A stretch of DNA of 64,000 nt from Pseudosporangium ferrugineum. GTDB lineage: Bacteria; Actinomycetota; Actinomycetes; Mycobacteriales; Micromonosporaceae. The stretch lies in NCBI RefSeq assembly GCF_003002065.1, contig NZ_PVZG01000020.1:1-64000 (forward strand). The letters run 5' to 3'. The notes beneath the pieces are model-generated. The model saw nothing but the letters and a program-made list of their open reading frames with translations. It had not been told where the DNA came from and ran no database searches. A program made the translations under genes and the position numbers. Of this stretch, positions 55,101-64,000 are shown piece after piece. Each line of letters opens with the position of its first letter. Position 1 is the stretch's first letter.

Positions 55101-58100
55101 GTGCCGTGCCGCCGGGCCTCCGTCGCTGGTGACCAGCACCGTGCCGGCCGGTTGCCAGTCGCGGGTCGGGGGGACGGCGCCGAGCGGAGCCCGCCGCAAC
55201 CGCCGTACGTGGACCCGGCCCTCGCGGATGGCCACCTGGTCCTCGCCGCGGGCGTCCCCGAGGACGGCGCGCAGCAGGGAGAGCGCCTGCTCGTCGAGGG
55301 TGCCGGGCAGATCGACCAGCCCGCCCCACAGCTCCGGGTGCTCGAGGGCGACGACCCGGCCCAGGCCCCAGATCCGGGCCTGCTCCGGGCGTACGTTCTC
55401 GCCGTTCACCGACACCGCGCCCGAGGTCACGCACCACAACCGGGTGCCGCCGCCGGCCAGCGCCTGCGCGAGCGCCAGGACCTCCGGTGCCGGCAGCAGG
55501 GCCACGACGTTGTCGTGCCGGCGCAGCGCCGCACCGTCGATGCCGGAGGCCACCTCGGCGCCGAGGGCCCGCGAGATCGCCGCCGCCCGCTCGTCGCCCG
55601 GCGTGGCGAGGATCAGCCAGCTGCCCCCCGGCGCGGCCTCGGCGGCGACGGGAAGGGCGTCCCAGCCGATCCGGTACCGCAGGCCGTCGGCGAGGGACGG
55701 CCGCGCCGCGGTGCCGGCCTCCAGCCAGTAACGCCGGTGCTGGAAGGCGTACGTCGGCAGGTCGACGCCGCGGCCCTCGAACGGCCAGGTCACGTCGACG
55801 CCGCCGGCGTGCAGCTCGGCGGCGCTGTGCCGGAAGCGCTCCAGGCCGCCGTCGTCGCGGCGCAGCGTTCCGGTGGCCAGGGCCTCGATGCCGGCGGCCT
55901 CGGCGGTCTCCTGCACCGCGGTCGTCAGCACCGGATGGGGGCTCAGCTCGACGAAGGTCGTGTGCCCGTCCCGCAGCAGGGCATCGACGGTCTCGGAGAA
56001 CCGTACGGTTTGCCGCAGATTGCGGTACCAGTACCCGGCGTCGAAGGTCGAGGTGTCGGCCGGTTCCCCGGTCGTCGTGGACCGGAGCGGGATGTCCGCG
56101 GCCCTCGGCGTGATCGACGACAGGTCGGTCAGCAGCCGGTCCCGGATCGACTCGACCTGCTCGGAGTGCGAGGCGTAGTCGACCGGCATGCGGCGTACCC
56201 GGACCCCGGCCGGCTCCAGCTCGGCGTACAGCTCGTCGAGCGCCGCAGGTTCGCCGGAGACGACCACCGACGCCGGCCCGTTGACCGCCGCGACCGAGAT
56301 CCGCCCCTGCCAGCGGCGGAGCAGCGTTGTCACCTCGTCGACGTCCAGCGCCACCGACGTCATGCCGCCGCGCCCGGCCAGGTCCTCGGCGATGGCCCGG
56401 CTGCGCAGGATCACCACGGCCGCGGCGTCCTCGAGGCTGAGGGCGCCGGCCACGCACGCGGCGGCGATCTCGCCCTGGGAGGTGCCGACGACGACGTCCG
56501 GAGTGACGCCGTACGACCGCCACAGCGAGGCCAGCGACACCATCACCGCGAACAGCGCCGGCTGGACCACCTCGACCCGTTCCAGCATCGCCGGATCGGC
56601 CAGCACGTCCCGCAGCGACCAGTCGACCAGCCCGCCGAACGCCGCCTCGCACTCGGCCATCCGCTCGGCGAACACCGGCGAGGCGGCCATCAGCTCGACG
56701 GCCATGCCGGTCCACTGCGAGCCCTGGCCGGGGAAGACGAACACGGTCCTGCCCCGGTCCGGCGCCGCCGCGCCCCGGACCAGTCCGCCGGCCGGCCGGT
56801 CCTCGATCAGCGCGGCCAGCGCCGCCTCCCGGTCCTCGCCCAGCACCACGGCGCGGTGCTCGTGCTGGTCCCGGGTCGCGGCGAGCGAGTACGCGACGTC
56901 GGCGCCGGAGAGCGGGTGCGACCGCAGGTGGGCGAGCAGCCGCTCGGCCTGGGCCCGCAGCGCCGCCGGGGACCGGCCGGACAGCATCCAGGGCAGGGTG
57001 CCGTCGCCGCCGGACGCGGGCGTCACCGCTTCGGGCGCCTGCTCGATGATCACGTGGGCGTTCGTGCCGGAGATGCCGAACGCCGACACCCCGGCCCGCC
57101 GCGGCCGCCCGGTCTCGGGCCACGGCTGGGCCTCGGTCAGCAGCGACACCGCGCCGGAGGCCCAGTCCACGTGCGGGGTGGGCTCCTCGATGTGCAGGCT
57201 GCGGGGGAGCAGCCCGTGCCGCAGGGCCTGCACCATCTTGATCACGCCGGCCACCCCGGCGGCGGCCTGCGCGTGCCCGATGTTCGACTTCACCGATCCG
57301 ACCCACAGTGGACGGTCGGCCGGGCGGGCCTGCCCGTACACGGCGAGCAGCGCGGCGGCCTCGATCGGGTCGCCCAGCGTGGTGCCGGTGCCGTGGGCCT
57401 CCACGGCGTCGACGTCCGCGGGGGACAGGCCCGCGCTGTCCAGGGCGTCGCGGATCACCCGCTCCTGGGCCGGCCGGCTGGGCGCGCTCAGGCCGTTGGA
57501 CGCCCCGTCCTGGTTGATGGCGCTGCCGCGGATCACCGCCAGCACCCGGTGGCCGTGGCGTTCGGCGTCGGCCAGCCGCTCCAGCACGAGCACGCCGGCG
57601 CCCTCGCCCCAGGCCATGCCGTCCGCCGACGCGGCGAAGGACTTGCAGCGTCCGTCCGCGGCGAGCCCCCGCTGCCGGCTGAACTCGATGAACCCGCGGG
57701 CGGTGGACAGCACGGCCACCCCGCCGGCCAGCGCGAGCGTGCACTCCCCGGCCCGCAGCGACCGGGCGGCCAGGTGCAACGACACCAGCGAGGACGAGCA
57801 GGCGGTGTCCACGGTGATCGCCGGGCCCTCGAACCCGAAGGTGTACGCGATCCGGCCCGAGGCCACGCTCATCGCGTCGCCGGTGATCAGATAGCCGGAC
57901 ACCTCCTCGGCCACGTCCTGGTCGCGGAAGCCGTAGCCGGTGTAACACATGCCGACGAACACGCCGGTGCGGCTGCCCCGCAGCGTCGACGCCCGGATCC
58001 CGGCCCGCTCCAGCGCTTCCCACGACGTCTCGAGCAGTTGCCGCTGCTGCGGGTCCATGCCCAGCGCCTCGCGGGGCGAGATGCCGAAGAACTCCGCGTC

Positions 58101-58412
58101 GAAGTCCGCGCTGTCGTGCAGGAATCCGCCGTGCCGGACATAGGTACGGCCGGCCTTGCCCGGCTCCGGGTCGTACAGGGCGTCCAGGTGCCAGCCGCGG
58201 TCGTCGGGCGCCTCGGAGATCACGTCCGCGCCGTCGGCGACCACCCGCCACAGGTCCTCGGGCGAGCCGACGTCGCCGGGGTAGCGGCAGGCCATCCCGA
58301 CCACGGCGATCGGCTCCCGGTCCCGCTCCTCCAACTCCCGCACCCGCCGGGCGGCCTGGCGCAGCTCCACCGTGGCCTGCTTCAGGACGTGGCGCAGCTT
58401 GTCGTCGCTCAT
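49122..58412 (-). CDS. Bimodular type I polyketide synthase: KS-AT-KR-ACP, KS-AT-DH-KR-ACP
   Basis: This is a 3096-aa protein. Domains: docking coil 1-32; KS1 33-458 (C205, H340, H380); AT1 ~556-860 (S645 in GTSQG; YASH 746-749, methylmalonyl-type); KR1 ~905-1310 (S1215-1216, Y1229, but the NADPH motif is VTSDGGPAA, not GGTGxxG, so probably inactive); ACP1 (S1388). KS2 ~1447-1870 (C1617); AT2 ~1967-2265 (S2059 in GSSQG; VATH 2160-2163, unusual specificity); DH ~2330-2555 lacking the catalytic His (AGQ instead of ADH) and Asp (LLASALS); KR2 ~2560-2945 ([13 protein letters not shown] 2806-2808, B-type; Y2863); ACP2 (S3031); docking tail. It overlaps both neighbours by 4 bp. The last extension should leave a beta-hydroxyl. 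Confidence 0.93.
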   Translation of the reverse strand: MSDDKLRHVLKQATVELRQAARRVRELEERDREPIAVVGMACRYPGDVGSPEDLWRVVADGADVISEAPDDRGWHLDALYDPEPGKAGRTYVRHGGFLHDSADFDAEFFGISPREALGMDPQQRQLLETSWEALERAGIRASTLRGSRTGVFVGMCYTGYGFRDQDVAEEVSGYLITGDAMSVASGRIAYTFGFEGPAITVDTACSSSLVSLHLAARSLRAGECTLALAGGVAVLSTARGFIEFSRQRGLAADGRCKSFAASADGMAWGEGAGVLVLERLADAERHGHRVLAVIRGSAINQDGASNGLSAPSRPAQERVIRDALDSAGLSPADVDAVEAHGTGTTLGDPIEAAALLAVYGQARPADRPLWVGSVKSNIGHAQAAAGVAGVIKMVQALRHGLLPRSLHIEEPTPHVDWASGAVSLLTEAQPWPETGRPRRAGVSAFGISGTNAHVIIEQAPEAVTPASGGDGTLPWMLSGRSPAALRAQAERLLAHLRSHPLSGADVAYSLAATRDQHEHRAVVLGEDREAALAALIEDRPAGGLVRGAAAPDRGRTVFVFPGQGSQWTGMAVELMAASPVFAERMAECEAAFGGLVDWSLRDVLADPAMLERVEVVQPALFAVMVSLASLWRSYGVTPDVVVGTSQGEIAAACVAGALSLEDAAAVVILRSRAIAEDLAGRGGMTSVALDVDEVTTLLRRWQGRISVAAVNGPASVVVSGEPAALDELYAELEPAGVRVRRMPVDYASHSEQVESIRDRLLTDLSSITPRAADIPLRSTTTGEPADTSTFDAGYWYRNLRQTVRFSETVDALLRDGHTTFVELSPHPVLTTAVQETAEAAGIEALATGTLRRDDGGLERFRHSAAELHAGGVDVTWPFEGRGVDLPTYAFQHRRYWLEAGTAARPSLADGLRYRIGWDALPVAAEAAPGGSWLILATPGDERAAAISRALGAEVASGIDGAALRRHDNVVALLPAPEVLALAQALAGGGTRLWCVTSGAVSVNGENVRPEQARIWGLGRVVALEHPELWGGLVDLPGTLDEQALSLLRAVLGDARGEDQVAIREGRVHVRRLRRAPLGAVPPTRDWQPAGTVLVTSDGGPAARHVARWLSREGAEHVVLAGAGDGQDELRADLAQHGTELSVVDCDLTDRAELSAMLESFAPIRAVVHAAGLARLTPVAGLSGEEFAETIATKAGVADLLDDLLDHDLDAFVLFSSVVGVWGSADHAAYAAANAHLDALARRRRARGLRALSIAWGLWDFGGDQAEHRLRGTGFLRPAVACEALRQAVAHDETDVTVAEVDWDRFVPVFTSAGPRPLLSGVPEARHLLEPESTEAESPLRQRLSGLSAAERHRELLTLVREHVATVLGFPDAEAVGPKHQFKDLGVDSLTAVEVRNRLSAAAGFRLPSTLVFDYPTPQALAGFLRSAVLGEDERPAGPAPVAATADEPIAIVAMSCRFPGGVTSPEQLWQLVDEGRDAVGPFPSDRGWDRSWYDPERGAGKSYVWRGGFLDGFAGFDPAFFGINPREALIIDPQQRLLLETSWELLERAGIDPASLRGSRTGVFVGSNIQDYAAHVLQGDDLTGGYAGVGNAASVMSGRVAYVFGLEGPAMTVDTACSSSLSAIHLAVQALRRGECPLALTGGVTTMSSPLSYVEFSRQQGLAADGVCRAFSGDADGTVLSEGIGMVLLERLSDAERHGHQVLAVIRGTAVNQDGASNGLSAPNGPSQQRVIQAALADAGMTVADVDAVEAHGTGTKLGDPIEAQAILATYGRDRGDAGPLWLGSLKSNIGHAQAAAGVAGVMKMVLAMRHGVLPRTLHVAEPTPHVDWTAGDVRLLTEARPWPETGHPRRFGVSSFGLSGTNAHVIVEEPPAAATVAPQAPADEVVALALSARSDPALAALAAALDGPVATSGPADVGYSLATTRATLVHRAVVVGGDVRAGLAALASGADAENVVRGVARGDAEVVFVFPGQGSQWEGMCRDLLETSPVFRAELTACSAAFEALLGWSVLDVIRGAPDAPPLARIDVLQPALFSVMVSLAAVWRSWGVTPAAVTGSSQGEIAAAYVAGEIDLADAARVVGLRSRLLQEHLVGRGVLASVSLPADRVRDRLEAFGGALSLAGVNSPTSVTVGGDVAAVERLVAELTAEGIRARVVPSSVATHCAQVDGIRDEVAAVLAPVTARRGTVPFFSSVTGERPAPGTLDGAYWLANMREPVRFEDAVRGLLGAGHRIFLEVSPHPTMAVPIQEILDETVPDAAVLGSLRRNENGRRRMLTALAELHVRGVPADWAATFTEGSVRRVELPTYPFQRSRFWPEYAGRTARPAEENPLGHALLTSTLPLADGDGLVVLGRLEAGRPWTAGQALPASTLVELSVRAGDEVGCDVLAELEIGAPLTVPADGARRLQLRIGAADAEDRRAFTLHSRADGEAWVAHARGVLAVGAAVPEFDLTEWPPPGAVPDGARTWRRGGETFAEVRIDEEDDRFLIHPELLASALSADRIPVRWQDVSLYAARAQALRVRTVQLAGDAVSVQLSDRFGKPVATLGSVTYGAPRQASPDDSLYGLDLVRVPVPATGPEHVTVDDLDHLGAVPPLVFLDLHAADARAATARAAEAVRTWLADERFADSRLAVVTRGAVPAGDVTDLVHAPVWGLVRSAQSEHPDRFVLVDTDDSEAPLAAAAAAEPQVVIRDGVVLAPRLVRIAPPASEPGPFGGEGTVLITGGTGALAGLLARHLVTARGVRHLLLVSRSGENAGGAGELAAELTAAGAEVRIAACDVADRAALADLLATVDRPLTAVVHTAGVLDDGLVTALTPEKIDAVLRPKADAALALHELTRDLPLEAFVLYSSAASVLAGAGQGNYAAANAFLDALAAHRRANGLPAVSLGWGYWSQASGMTGHLDRGGLTDRMARAGVLPISAADGLALFDAAVGGTRPVVFPLRLDHAVLRAGATPLPAVLRGLIRTNARRIVRDEPAAGTSPAERLAGLSRAEQDEALLEVVRGVVAGALGHASAGDVTPDMSFKELGFDSLTSVEMRNRLGAATGLRLRATVAFDHPTPIAMARFLREQLFPEPDDLDAADLSALIDLALEGGRP

Positions 58413-61400
58413 GAGATGCCAAACTCCTTGCTGAGCACGTCGAACACGTCCTCGTCGGCGGTCAGGTCGTCGTCGGCGGAGGACCCGTCGTCGAGGGTCC
58501 GCAGCAGCGCCCGCAGCCGCGCCGCCACCTCGATCCGGGTCTCCGGCCCGGGTTCGGCCGCGGCCATCGTGGCCTGCAGCCGGTCCAGTTCCTGGAGGAG
58601 ATCCGCCGGCCCGTCACCCAGCTCGGACACCAGGTGTTCGGCGAGCCGGGACGGGGTCGCGTGGTCGAACGCGACCGTGACCGGCAGCCGGAGCCCGGTC
58701 GCCGCGGTCAGCCGGTTGCGCAGCTCGACCGCCGTCAGCGAGTCGAAGCCGACGTCCCGGAACGCCTGGTCGGCCCGGACCTCGTCGGGCGACCCGTGGC
58801 CGAGCACCGCCGCGGCCTGGTCCCGGACCAGGGCCAGCACCGTCCGCAGGCGGTCGCCGGCGGGCAGCGCCGCCAGCCGCTCCCGCAGACCGGGGTCCGT
58901 GGCCTCCCCGGGCGTGCCGTCGATCGCCCGGGTGGCCTCGGGGATCTCGGAGAGCAGCGGGCTGGGCCGCCGGGCGGTGAAGCTCGGCGCGAACCGGTCC
59001 CAGCGGACGTCGGCGACCGCCACGCAGGTCTCGCCCAGCGCCACGGCCTGCCGCAGGGCCAGGACGTTGAGCTCGGGGTCCATCGGCGGCAGCCCGATCG
59101 CGTCGAGCTGTTCGCGCATCCCCGGCGCGGCGGCCATGCCTCCGCCGCCCCAGGAACCCCACGCCACCGAGGTGGCGGCCAGGCCGCGGGCGCGGCGGTT
59201 CTCGGCCAGCGCGTCGAGGTGGGCGTTGGCGGCGGCGTACGCGCCCTGCCCGCCGGCGCCCCACACGCTCGACAGCGAGGAGAACAGCACGAAGGCGTCG
59301 AGCCGCCGGTCACCCAGCAGGTCGTCCAGGTGCGTCGCGCCGGCCGCCTTGGCCGCCAGGGTCGCGGCCACGGTCGCGGGCGTCGTGCCGTCCACCGTCG
59401 CGACCTCGCCGATCCCGGCGGCGTGCACGACGGCGGTGAGCTCGCCCGGCAGCCCGGCCAGCAGCGCCGCCAGCTGGTCGCGGTCGGAGACGTCGCAGGC
59501 GGTGATGTGGACGGCGGGCCCGAGCTCGGCCAGCAGCTCGGCCGCGCCGGGGGCGTCCGGGCCGCGCCGGCTGGTCAGGACCACGTGCTCCGCGCCGTCG
59601 CGGACCAGCCACCGCGCGACGTTCGCTCCGGCCGCGCCGGTGCCGCCGGTGACCAGCACCGTGCCGCGCGGCTGCCAGGCGTCGGTGGCCCGGTCCGCGG
59701 GCAGCGGTGCCCGGCGCAGCCGCCGGGCGAAGGTGCCGGAGGGCCGGATCGCCACCTGGTCCTCGGTGCCGGAGAACACCGCCGCCAGCCGGCCGGCGGC
59801 CGTGTCGTCGAGGTGCGCGGGCAGGTCGATCAGGCCACCCCACCGGTCCGGGTGCTCCAGGCCGATGACCCGGCCCAGGCCCCACACCTGCGCCTGCTCC
59901 GGCCGGGTGGCCATCCCCCGGGTGAGGCACCACAAAGGACCGCCGACGCCGGCGTCGCCGAGGGCCTGCGCCAGCGTCAGCGTCCCGGTCAGCCCGTCGT
60001 CGCCGAGGGCCAGCGCCGACACCACGGCGTCCGCCTCCGTGCCGGACACGGCCGCGGCGACCTTCTCCCGGTCGGTGACGTCGGCGAGCTCCAGATCGAC
60101 GACCCGGGAGCCGTGTACGGCCAGCGCCCGCCGCACGTCGCCGGCGTCGGTCCCCGGGCCGGACACCAGCAGCACGGTGCCGGGCGCCGGCGCGGTGCGG
60201 TCGGCGAGCGCCTGCCAGTCGACCCGGTAGCGCCACCCGTCGACGGTGGAGCCGGCCCGCCACGAGGCCAGCCGGGGCAGCGCGGCGCTCAGCGGCGCGT
60301 CGTCCGCCAGCCCGAGCTCGCCGGCGAGGTCGCCGCGTTCCACCGCCGCCCAGAGCCGCTCGTCGGCCGCGTGGGTCACCGGCGGCGCCGCCTCCAGGAA
60401 GAAGCGCCGGCGCTGGAAGGGGTACGTGGGCAGCTCGACGTGGCGGCCCGGCGCCGGCCAGGTCACCGCGACGCCGCGGACGTGCAGCTCGGCCGCGCTG
60501 GTCAGCATCCGGCGCGGCCCGGCGGTGTCGCGGTGCAGGGAGCCGGCCGCGACCACGTCCCGGTCCAGGGCCTCGGCCGTCTGCTGGATCGCCACGGTCA
60601 TCACCGGGTGCGGGCTGATCTCGACGAACGTGCCGAAGCCCGCCCCGGTCAGCTGCTCGACCGCCGGCCGGAACCACACCGTCTCACGCAGGTTCCGGAA
60701 CCAGTAGCCGGCGTCCATGGCCGGCCCCTCGATCCACCGCCGGTCCGTGGTGGAGAAGATCGGCAGCCGCGGGGCGCGCGGTGCGACCGGGGCCAGCACC
60801 TCGGCCAGCTCGGCCCGGAGGTCCTCCACCTGGCCCGAGTGGCCGGCGAAGTCCACCCCCGGCAGCTGCCACCGCATCAGCCGCGCGCGCGACAGCGCCT
60901 TGTTGAGCTCGTCCAGCGCGTCGGTGTCGCCGGTGACCGTGACGCTGGCCGGGCCGTTCACCGCGGCGATCCACAGCCCGGTGTCCCAGCGGTCGGAGAG
61001 CCCACGGACCTGCTCCTCCGGCGCGAGGACGGTCTGCATCGTGCCGCGCCCGCACAGCGCCAGCAGCGCCCGGCTGCGCAGGGCCACGATCCGTGCGGCG
61101 TCGGGCAGCGAGAGCGCCCCGGCGACGTAGGCGGCGGCGATCTCGCCCTGGGAGTGCCCGACCACCGCGTCCGGCCGTACGCCCAGCCGGTCCCACACCC
61201 TGGTCAGCGCGGCCATCATCGAGAACAGCACCGGCTGCACCACGTCGACGCGGTCCATCGACGGGGCGTCGTCCGTACCCTTGATCACGTCCAGCACCGA
61301 CCAGCCGGTCAGCGGCCGCAGCGCGTCGTCGCAGGCGCCGAGCTCGGCGCGGAAGGCCTCGTCGGATTCCAGCAGGTCGCGGCCCATGCCGGCCCACTGC

Positions 61401-63103
61401 GTGCCCTGGCCCGGGTAGACGAACACCACCCGGCCGGGGTCACCGGCGGCCAGACCCTGACTCGGGCGCCGTTTCCCGGGTTCGTCGTCGCCGCCGCCCG
61501 GCAGCAGGGCCGTCAGGCCCCGGTCGAGTTCCGCGCGATCGTCGCCGACGATGACCGCGCGGTGCTCGAACCTCGCCTTGGCGGCAAGGGAGTGCGCGAT
61601 GTCGGCCGGCTCGGCCTCGACGTGCCGGAGCCGGGCGGCCTGGGCCTGGAGCGCGGCCTCGGACCGTGCCGACAGCACCCAGACGACGGGGGTCTGCGAC
61701 GGAGGCGCGGGCTGCTGTTCCTCGACCGGGGGCCCTTCGAGGACGAGGTGCGCGTTGGTGCCGGAGATGCCGAACGCGGACACGGCGGCCCGGCGCGGAC
61801 GCCCGGCGTCGGGCCAGGGCCGCTCGCCGGTCAGCAGCTCGATGGCCCCGGCGCTCCAGTCGACGCGCGGCGAGGGCGCGTCGATGTGCAGGCTCCGCGG
61901 GAGCACCCCGTGCCGCATGGCCTGGGTCATCTTGATGACGCCGGCGACGCCGGCGGCGGCCTGGGTGTGGCCGATGTTGGACTTGACGGAACCCAGGAAC
62001 AGCGGGGTGCCGCGATCCTGACCGTACGTGGCCAGCAGCGCGGCCGCCTCGATCGGGTCGCCGAGGGTGGTGCCGGTCCCGTGCGCCTCGACGGCGTCGA
62101 TGTCCGCGGTGGTCAGCCCGGCGTCGGCCAGCGCCTGCCGGATGACCTGTTGCTGGGCGAGGCCGTTGGGCGCGGTGAGGCCGTTGGAGGCGCCGTCCTG
62201 GTTGACGGCCGAGCCGCGGATCAGGGCGAGGACGGGGTGGCCGTTGCGGCGCGCGTCGGAGAGCCGTTCCAGCACCAGCATCCCGGCGCCCTCGCCCAGC
62301 CCCACGCCGTCCGCGGCGGCCGCGAACGCCTTGCAGCGGCCGTCCGGCGCGACGCCGCGCTGCCGGCTGAACTCCACGAAGGCGGTGGGGGTGAACATCA
62401 TCGTGACGCCGCCGGCGAGGGCCAGGGAGCACTCGCCGCGGCGCAGGGACTGGGCGGCCAGGTGCGCGGCGGTCAGCGACGACGAGCAGGCGGTGTCGAC
62501 GCTGACCGCCGGCCCTTCCAGGCCGAAGGTGTACGACAGCCGCCCGGACAGCACGGCGAACGTGTTGACGGTGCCCAGGTAGCCCTCGAGCTCCGGCGGC
62601 GCGCCGTGCAGCCGGCTGGCGTAGTCCTGGTACGTGGCCCCGACGAACACCCCGGACCGGCTGCCCCGCAACGAGAACGGGTCGATCCCGGCCCGCTCCA
62701 GGGCCTCCCACGCCGTCTCCAGCGCCACCCGGTGCTGCGGGTCCATCGCCAGCGCCTCGCGGGGCGAGATGCCGAAGAACTCCGCGTCGAAGTCGGCGGC
62801 GTCGTGCAGGAAGCCGCCCTCCCGGGAGTACGTCCGGCCGGCCCTGGCCGGGTCCGGGTCGTACAGGCCGGCCAGGTCCCAGCCGCGGTCGGCCGGGAAG
62901 CCGGACACGGCGTCGACCCCGTCGGCGGCGAGGCGCCACAGCTGCTCGGGCGTGGCCGCGCCGCCCGGGTAGCGGCAGGCCATGCCCACGATCGCGATCG
63001 GCTCGCGGTGGGCCTCCTCCAGCTCGCGGACCCGTTCGCGGGTCCGGCGCAGGTCGGCCACGGCCCGGTTCAGGTAGTCGCGGAGCTTCTGTTCCTCAGG
63101 CAA
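58409..63103 (-). CDS. Monomodular type I polyketide synthase: KS-AT-KR-ACP
   Basis: This is a 1564-aa protein from TTG 63103, preceded by GGAAGG. N-terminal docking coil 1-33; KS 34-457 (C206, H341, H379); AT ~557-870 with S651 in GHSQG and FAGH at 752-755 in place of YASH or HAFH, as seen in ethylmalonyl-type ATs; KR ~955-1385 with intact NADPH motif (VTGGTGAAG 1151-1159), S1275-1276, Y1289, no LDD and W1315 (A-type); ACP ~1410-1490 with S1455; C-terminal docking helices ~1495-1564. It overlaps the next gene by 4 bp (ATGA). Confidence 0.93.
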   Translation of the reverse strand: MPEEQKLRDYLNRAVADLRRTRERVRELEEAHREPIAIVGMACRYPGGAATPEQLWRLAADGVDAVSGFPADRGWDLAGLYDPDPARAGRTYSREGGFLHDAADFDAEFFGISPREALAMDPQHRVALETAWEALERAGIDPFSLRGSRSGVFVGATYQDYASRLHGAPPELEGYLGTVNTFAVLSGRLSYTFGLEGPAVSVDTACSSSLTAAHLAAQSLRRGECSLALAGGVTMMFTPTAFVEFSRQRGVAPDGRCKAFAAAADGVGLGEGAGMLVLERLSDARRNGHPVLALIRGSAVNQDGASNGLTAPNGLAQQQVIRQALADAGLTTADIDAVEAHGTGTTLGDPIEAAALLATYGQDRGTPLFLGSVKSNIGHTQAAAGVAGVIKMTQAMRHGVLPRSLHIDAPSPRVDWSAGAIELLTGERPWPDAGRPRRAAVSAFGISGTNAHLVLEGPPVEEQQPAPPSQTPVVWVLSARSEAALQAQAARLRHVEAEPADIAHSLAAKARFEHRAVIVGDDRAELDRGLTALLPGGGDDEPGKRRPSQGLAAGDPGRVVFVYPGQGTQWAGMGRDLLESDEAFRAELGACDDALRPLTGWSVLDVIKGTDDAPSMDRVDVVQPVLFSMMAALTRVWDRLGVRPDAVVGHSQGEIAAAYVAGALSLPDAARIVALRSRALLALCGRGTMQTVLAPEEQVRGLSDRWDTGLWIAAVNGPASVTVTGDTDALDELNKALSRARLMRWQLPGVDFAGHSGQVEDLRAELAEVLAPVAPRAPRLPIFSTTDRRWIEGPAMDAGYWFRNLRETVWFRPAVEQLTGAGFGTFVEISPHPVMTVAIQQTAEALDRDVVAAGSLHRDTAGPRRMLTSAAELHVRGVAVTWPAPGRHVELPTYPFQRRRFFLEAAPPVTHAADERLWAAVERGDLAGELGLADDAPLSAALPRLASWRAGSTVDGWRYRVDWQALADRTAPAPGTVLLVSGPGTDAGDVRRALAVHGSRVVDLELADVTDREKVAAAVSGTEADAVVSALALGDDGLTGTLTLAQALGDAGVGGPLWCLTRGMATRPEQAQVWGLGRVIGLEHPDRWGGLIDLPAHLDDTAAGRLAAVFSGTEDQVAIRPSGTFARRLRRAPLPADRATDAWQPRGTVLVTGGTGAAGANVARWLVRDGAEHVVLTSRRGPDAPGAAELLAELGPAVHITACDVSDRDQLAALLAGLPGELTAVVHAAGIGEVATVDGTTPATVAATLAAKAAGATHLDDLLGDRRLDAFVLFSSLSSVWGAGGQGAYAAANAHLDALAENRRARGLAATSVAWGSWGGGGMAAAPGMREQLDAIGLPPMDPELNVLALRQAVALGETCVAVADVRWDRFAPSFTARRPSPLLSEIPEATRAIDGTPGEATDPGLRERLAALPAGDRLRTVLALVRDQAAAVLGHGSPDEVRADQAFRDVGFDSLTAVELRNRLTAATGLRLPVTVAFDHATPSRLAEHLVSELGDGPADLLQELDRLQATMAAAEPGPETRIEVAARLRALLRTLDDGSSADDDLTADEDVFDVLSKEFGIS

Positions 63104-63994
63104 GGCGGGTCACCTTCCGGCGGGTCACGGCGAGCCGAGCTCGCGGTCGAGGAGTGCGAACATCTCCTCGTTGCTGACGGAGTCGAGGTCGTCGGTGGTG
63201 TCCGGCCCGAGCCGGCGCAGCAGGGTGCGCAACCGGCCGGCCAGCGCGACGCGGGACTCGTCGTCCAGCGTGTCCAGCGACCGTTCCAGCTGGGCGAGAT
63301 CGTCGCGCCGGCCGAACTCGCCGGCGATGTGCCCGGCCAGCGCCATCGGCGTCGGGAAGTCGAACACCAGCGTGTCCGGCAGGCGCAGCCCGGTGGCGGC
63401 CCGCAGGCGCCTGCCGAACGTGGTCAGGCTCAGCGAGTCGAACCCGAGTTCGCGGAACGTCAGGTCCTCCGGCACCGCCCCGGCGTGCCCCAGGACGGTC
63501 GCCACCTCGGTGCGGACCAGGTTCCGCAGCACCCGGCCGCGGTCCTCGTCCGGCATCGCGGCCAGCCGGTCGGCCAGCGACCGGTCCGGTTCGGACGGCC
63601 CGGATTCCGTGTCGTCCGGCCAGAACCGGGTGTGCTGGAACCGGTGCGTCGGCCCCGGCGGCGCGGGGACCTCCTCGGCCGGCGGCTCTTCGAGGATGAG
63701 GTGGGCGTTGGTGCCGGAGATGCCGAACGAGGACACGCCCGCGCGCCGCGGCCGGTCGTCCGCCGGCCAGGGCACGGAGTCGGTGAGCAGCTCCACCGAC
63801 CCGGCCGTCCAGTCGACCCGGGACGAGGGCCGGTCGACGTGCAGGGTCCGGGGCAGGGTGCCGTGCCGCATGGCCTGGGTCATCTTGATGACGCCGGCGA
63901 CGCCGGCGGCGGCCTGGGTGTGGCCGATGTTGGACTTGACGGAACCCAGGAACAGCGGGGTGCCGCGCTTCTGACCGTACGTGGCCAGCAGCGC
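61908..63994 (-). repeat. 134-bp near-identical KS segments (61908-62041 and 63861-63994)
   Basis: The two segments encode the same part of two neighbouring KS domains (around [18 protein letters not shown]) and differ at only two bases, while flanking KS sequence differs much more. This points to recent recombination or gene conversion. Confidence 0.8.
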
Positions 63995-64000
63995 CTCCGC
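63125..64000 (-). CDS. PKS protein, C-terminal part: KS end directly followed by ACP, no AT (cut by right edge)
   Basis: About 291 residues are visible. They begin inside a KS ([33 protein letters not shown]). Only ~20 residues later comes [13 protein letters not shown], the post-AT motif that normally follows AT, then an ACP ([16 protein letters not shown], Ser in GFDSL) and a C-terminal docking helix. The whole KS-AT linker and AT domain are missing. If not supplied in trans the module cannot load an extender; it may pass the chain on without extension or be a starter module. It is 21 bp upstream of the next PKS gene. Confidence 0.88.
   Translation of the reverse strand, partial: AEALLATYGQKRGTPLFLGSVKSNIGHTQAAAGVAGVIKMTQAMRHGTLPRTLHVDRPSSRVDWTAGSVELLTDSVPWPADDRPRRAGVSSFGISGTNAHLILEEPPAEEVPAPPGPTHRFQHTRFWPDDTESGPSEPDRSLADRLAAMPDEDRGRVLRNLVRTEVATVLGHAGAVPEDLTFRELGFDSLSLTTFGRRLRAATGLRLPDTLVFDFPTPMALAGHIAGEFGRRDDLAQLERSLDTLDDESRVALAGRLRTLLRRLGPDTTDDLDSVSNEEMFALLDRELGSP

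Noticed and set aside
50010-60230. A 3406-codon open frame on the plus strand opposite the PKS genes
   Set aside because: Translates to Arg/Gly/Pro-rich sequence without any domain; it is the antisense shadow of GC-rich PKS coding sequence, which carries perfect KS/AT/KR/ACP motifs.

Overview
The window is uniformly high-GC DNA from an actinomycete. Large modular PKS genes, leaderless or GTG/TTG starts, many secreted hydrolases and a MerR gene with a 19-bp promoter spacer fit a Micromonosporaceae-like soil genome such as Actinoplanes, but genus is an inference. No rRNA, canonical tRNA, CRISPR array or intact insertion sequence was seen.

Layout. 1-4.5 kb (minus): end of a GH26-like secreted glycosidase, then a coupled trio of secreted ricin-lectin protein, secreted NucA/NucB DNase and small ComJ-like protein. 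4.6-7.1 kb: a membrane protein, an IS110 remnant and a MerR-methyltransferase fusion with its own promoter. 7.6-11.3 kb (plus): a secreted protein built from two nearly identical repeats, then two overlapping secreted metallopeptidases. 11.7-16.5 kb: DUF6069-type membrane protein, RNase-J/CPSF-like beta-CASP protein, a three-gene ABC operon, small proteins, a CsoR-type operator and a response-regulator fragment.

16.9-31.7 kb (minus): a defence island with two Wadjet (SMC-like) systems end to end. The first-transcribed one (DUF3375/DUF4194/SMC, type I-like) has lost nearly all of jetD. A SEC-C protein follows, translationally coupled to a complete second system (TIGR02677/02678/02680/02679).

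31.8-33.1 kb (minus): the most unusual locus. A 243-aa conserved-looking protein gene is followed by two hairpins, two tandem RNA modules and a strong terminator. Each module contains tRNA halves in permuted order: T-arm and 3' acceptor strand first, then 5' acceptor strand and D-arm. The acceptor strands pair perfectly over 7 bp in both modules. Outer flanks are also complementary, clamping each module where an anticodon arm would be.

33.2-45.3 kb: an esterase/TetR pair, GH85 endoglycosidase, GntR plus membrane protein, serine hydrolase, small Cys-containing secreted protein (with a duplicated fragment of its end), ketopantoate-reductase-like/TetR pair with two operators, membrane protein and subtilase. 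45.3-64 kb (minus): one end of a type I PKS cluster with overlapping genes: KS-ACP without AT (cut by the window edge), KS-AT-KR-ACP, a bimodular KS-AT-KR-ACP / KS-AT-(DH)-KR-ACP, a KS-only protein, a type II thioesterase and a crotonyl-CoA carboxylase/reductase that probably supplies ethylmalonyl-type extender units.
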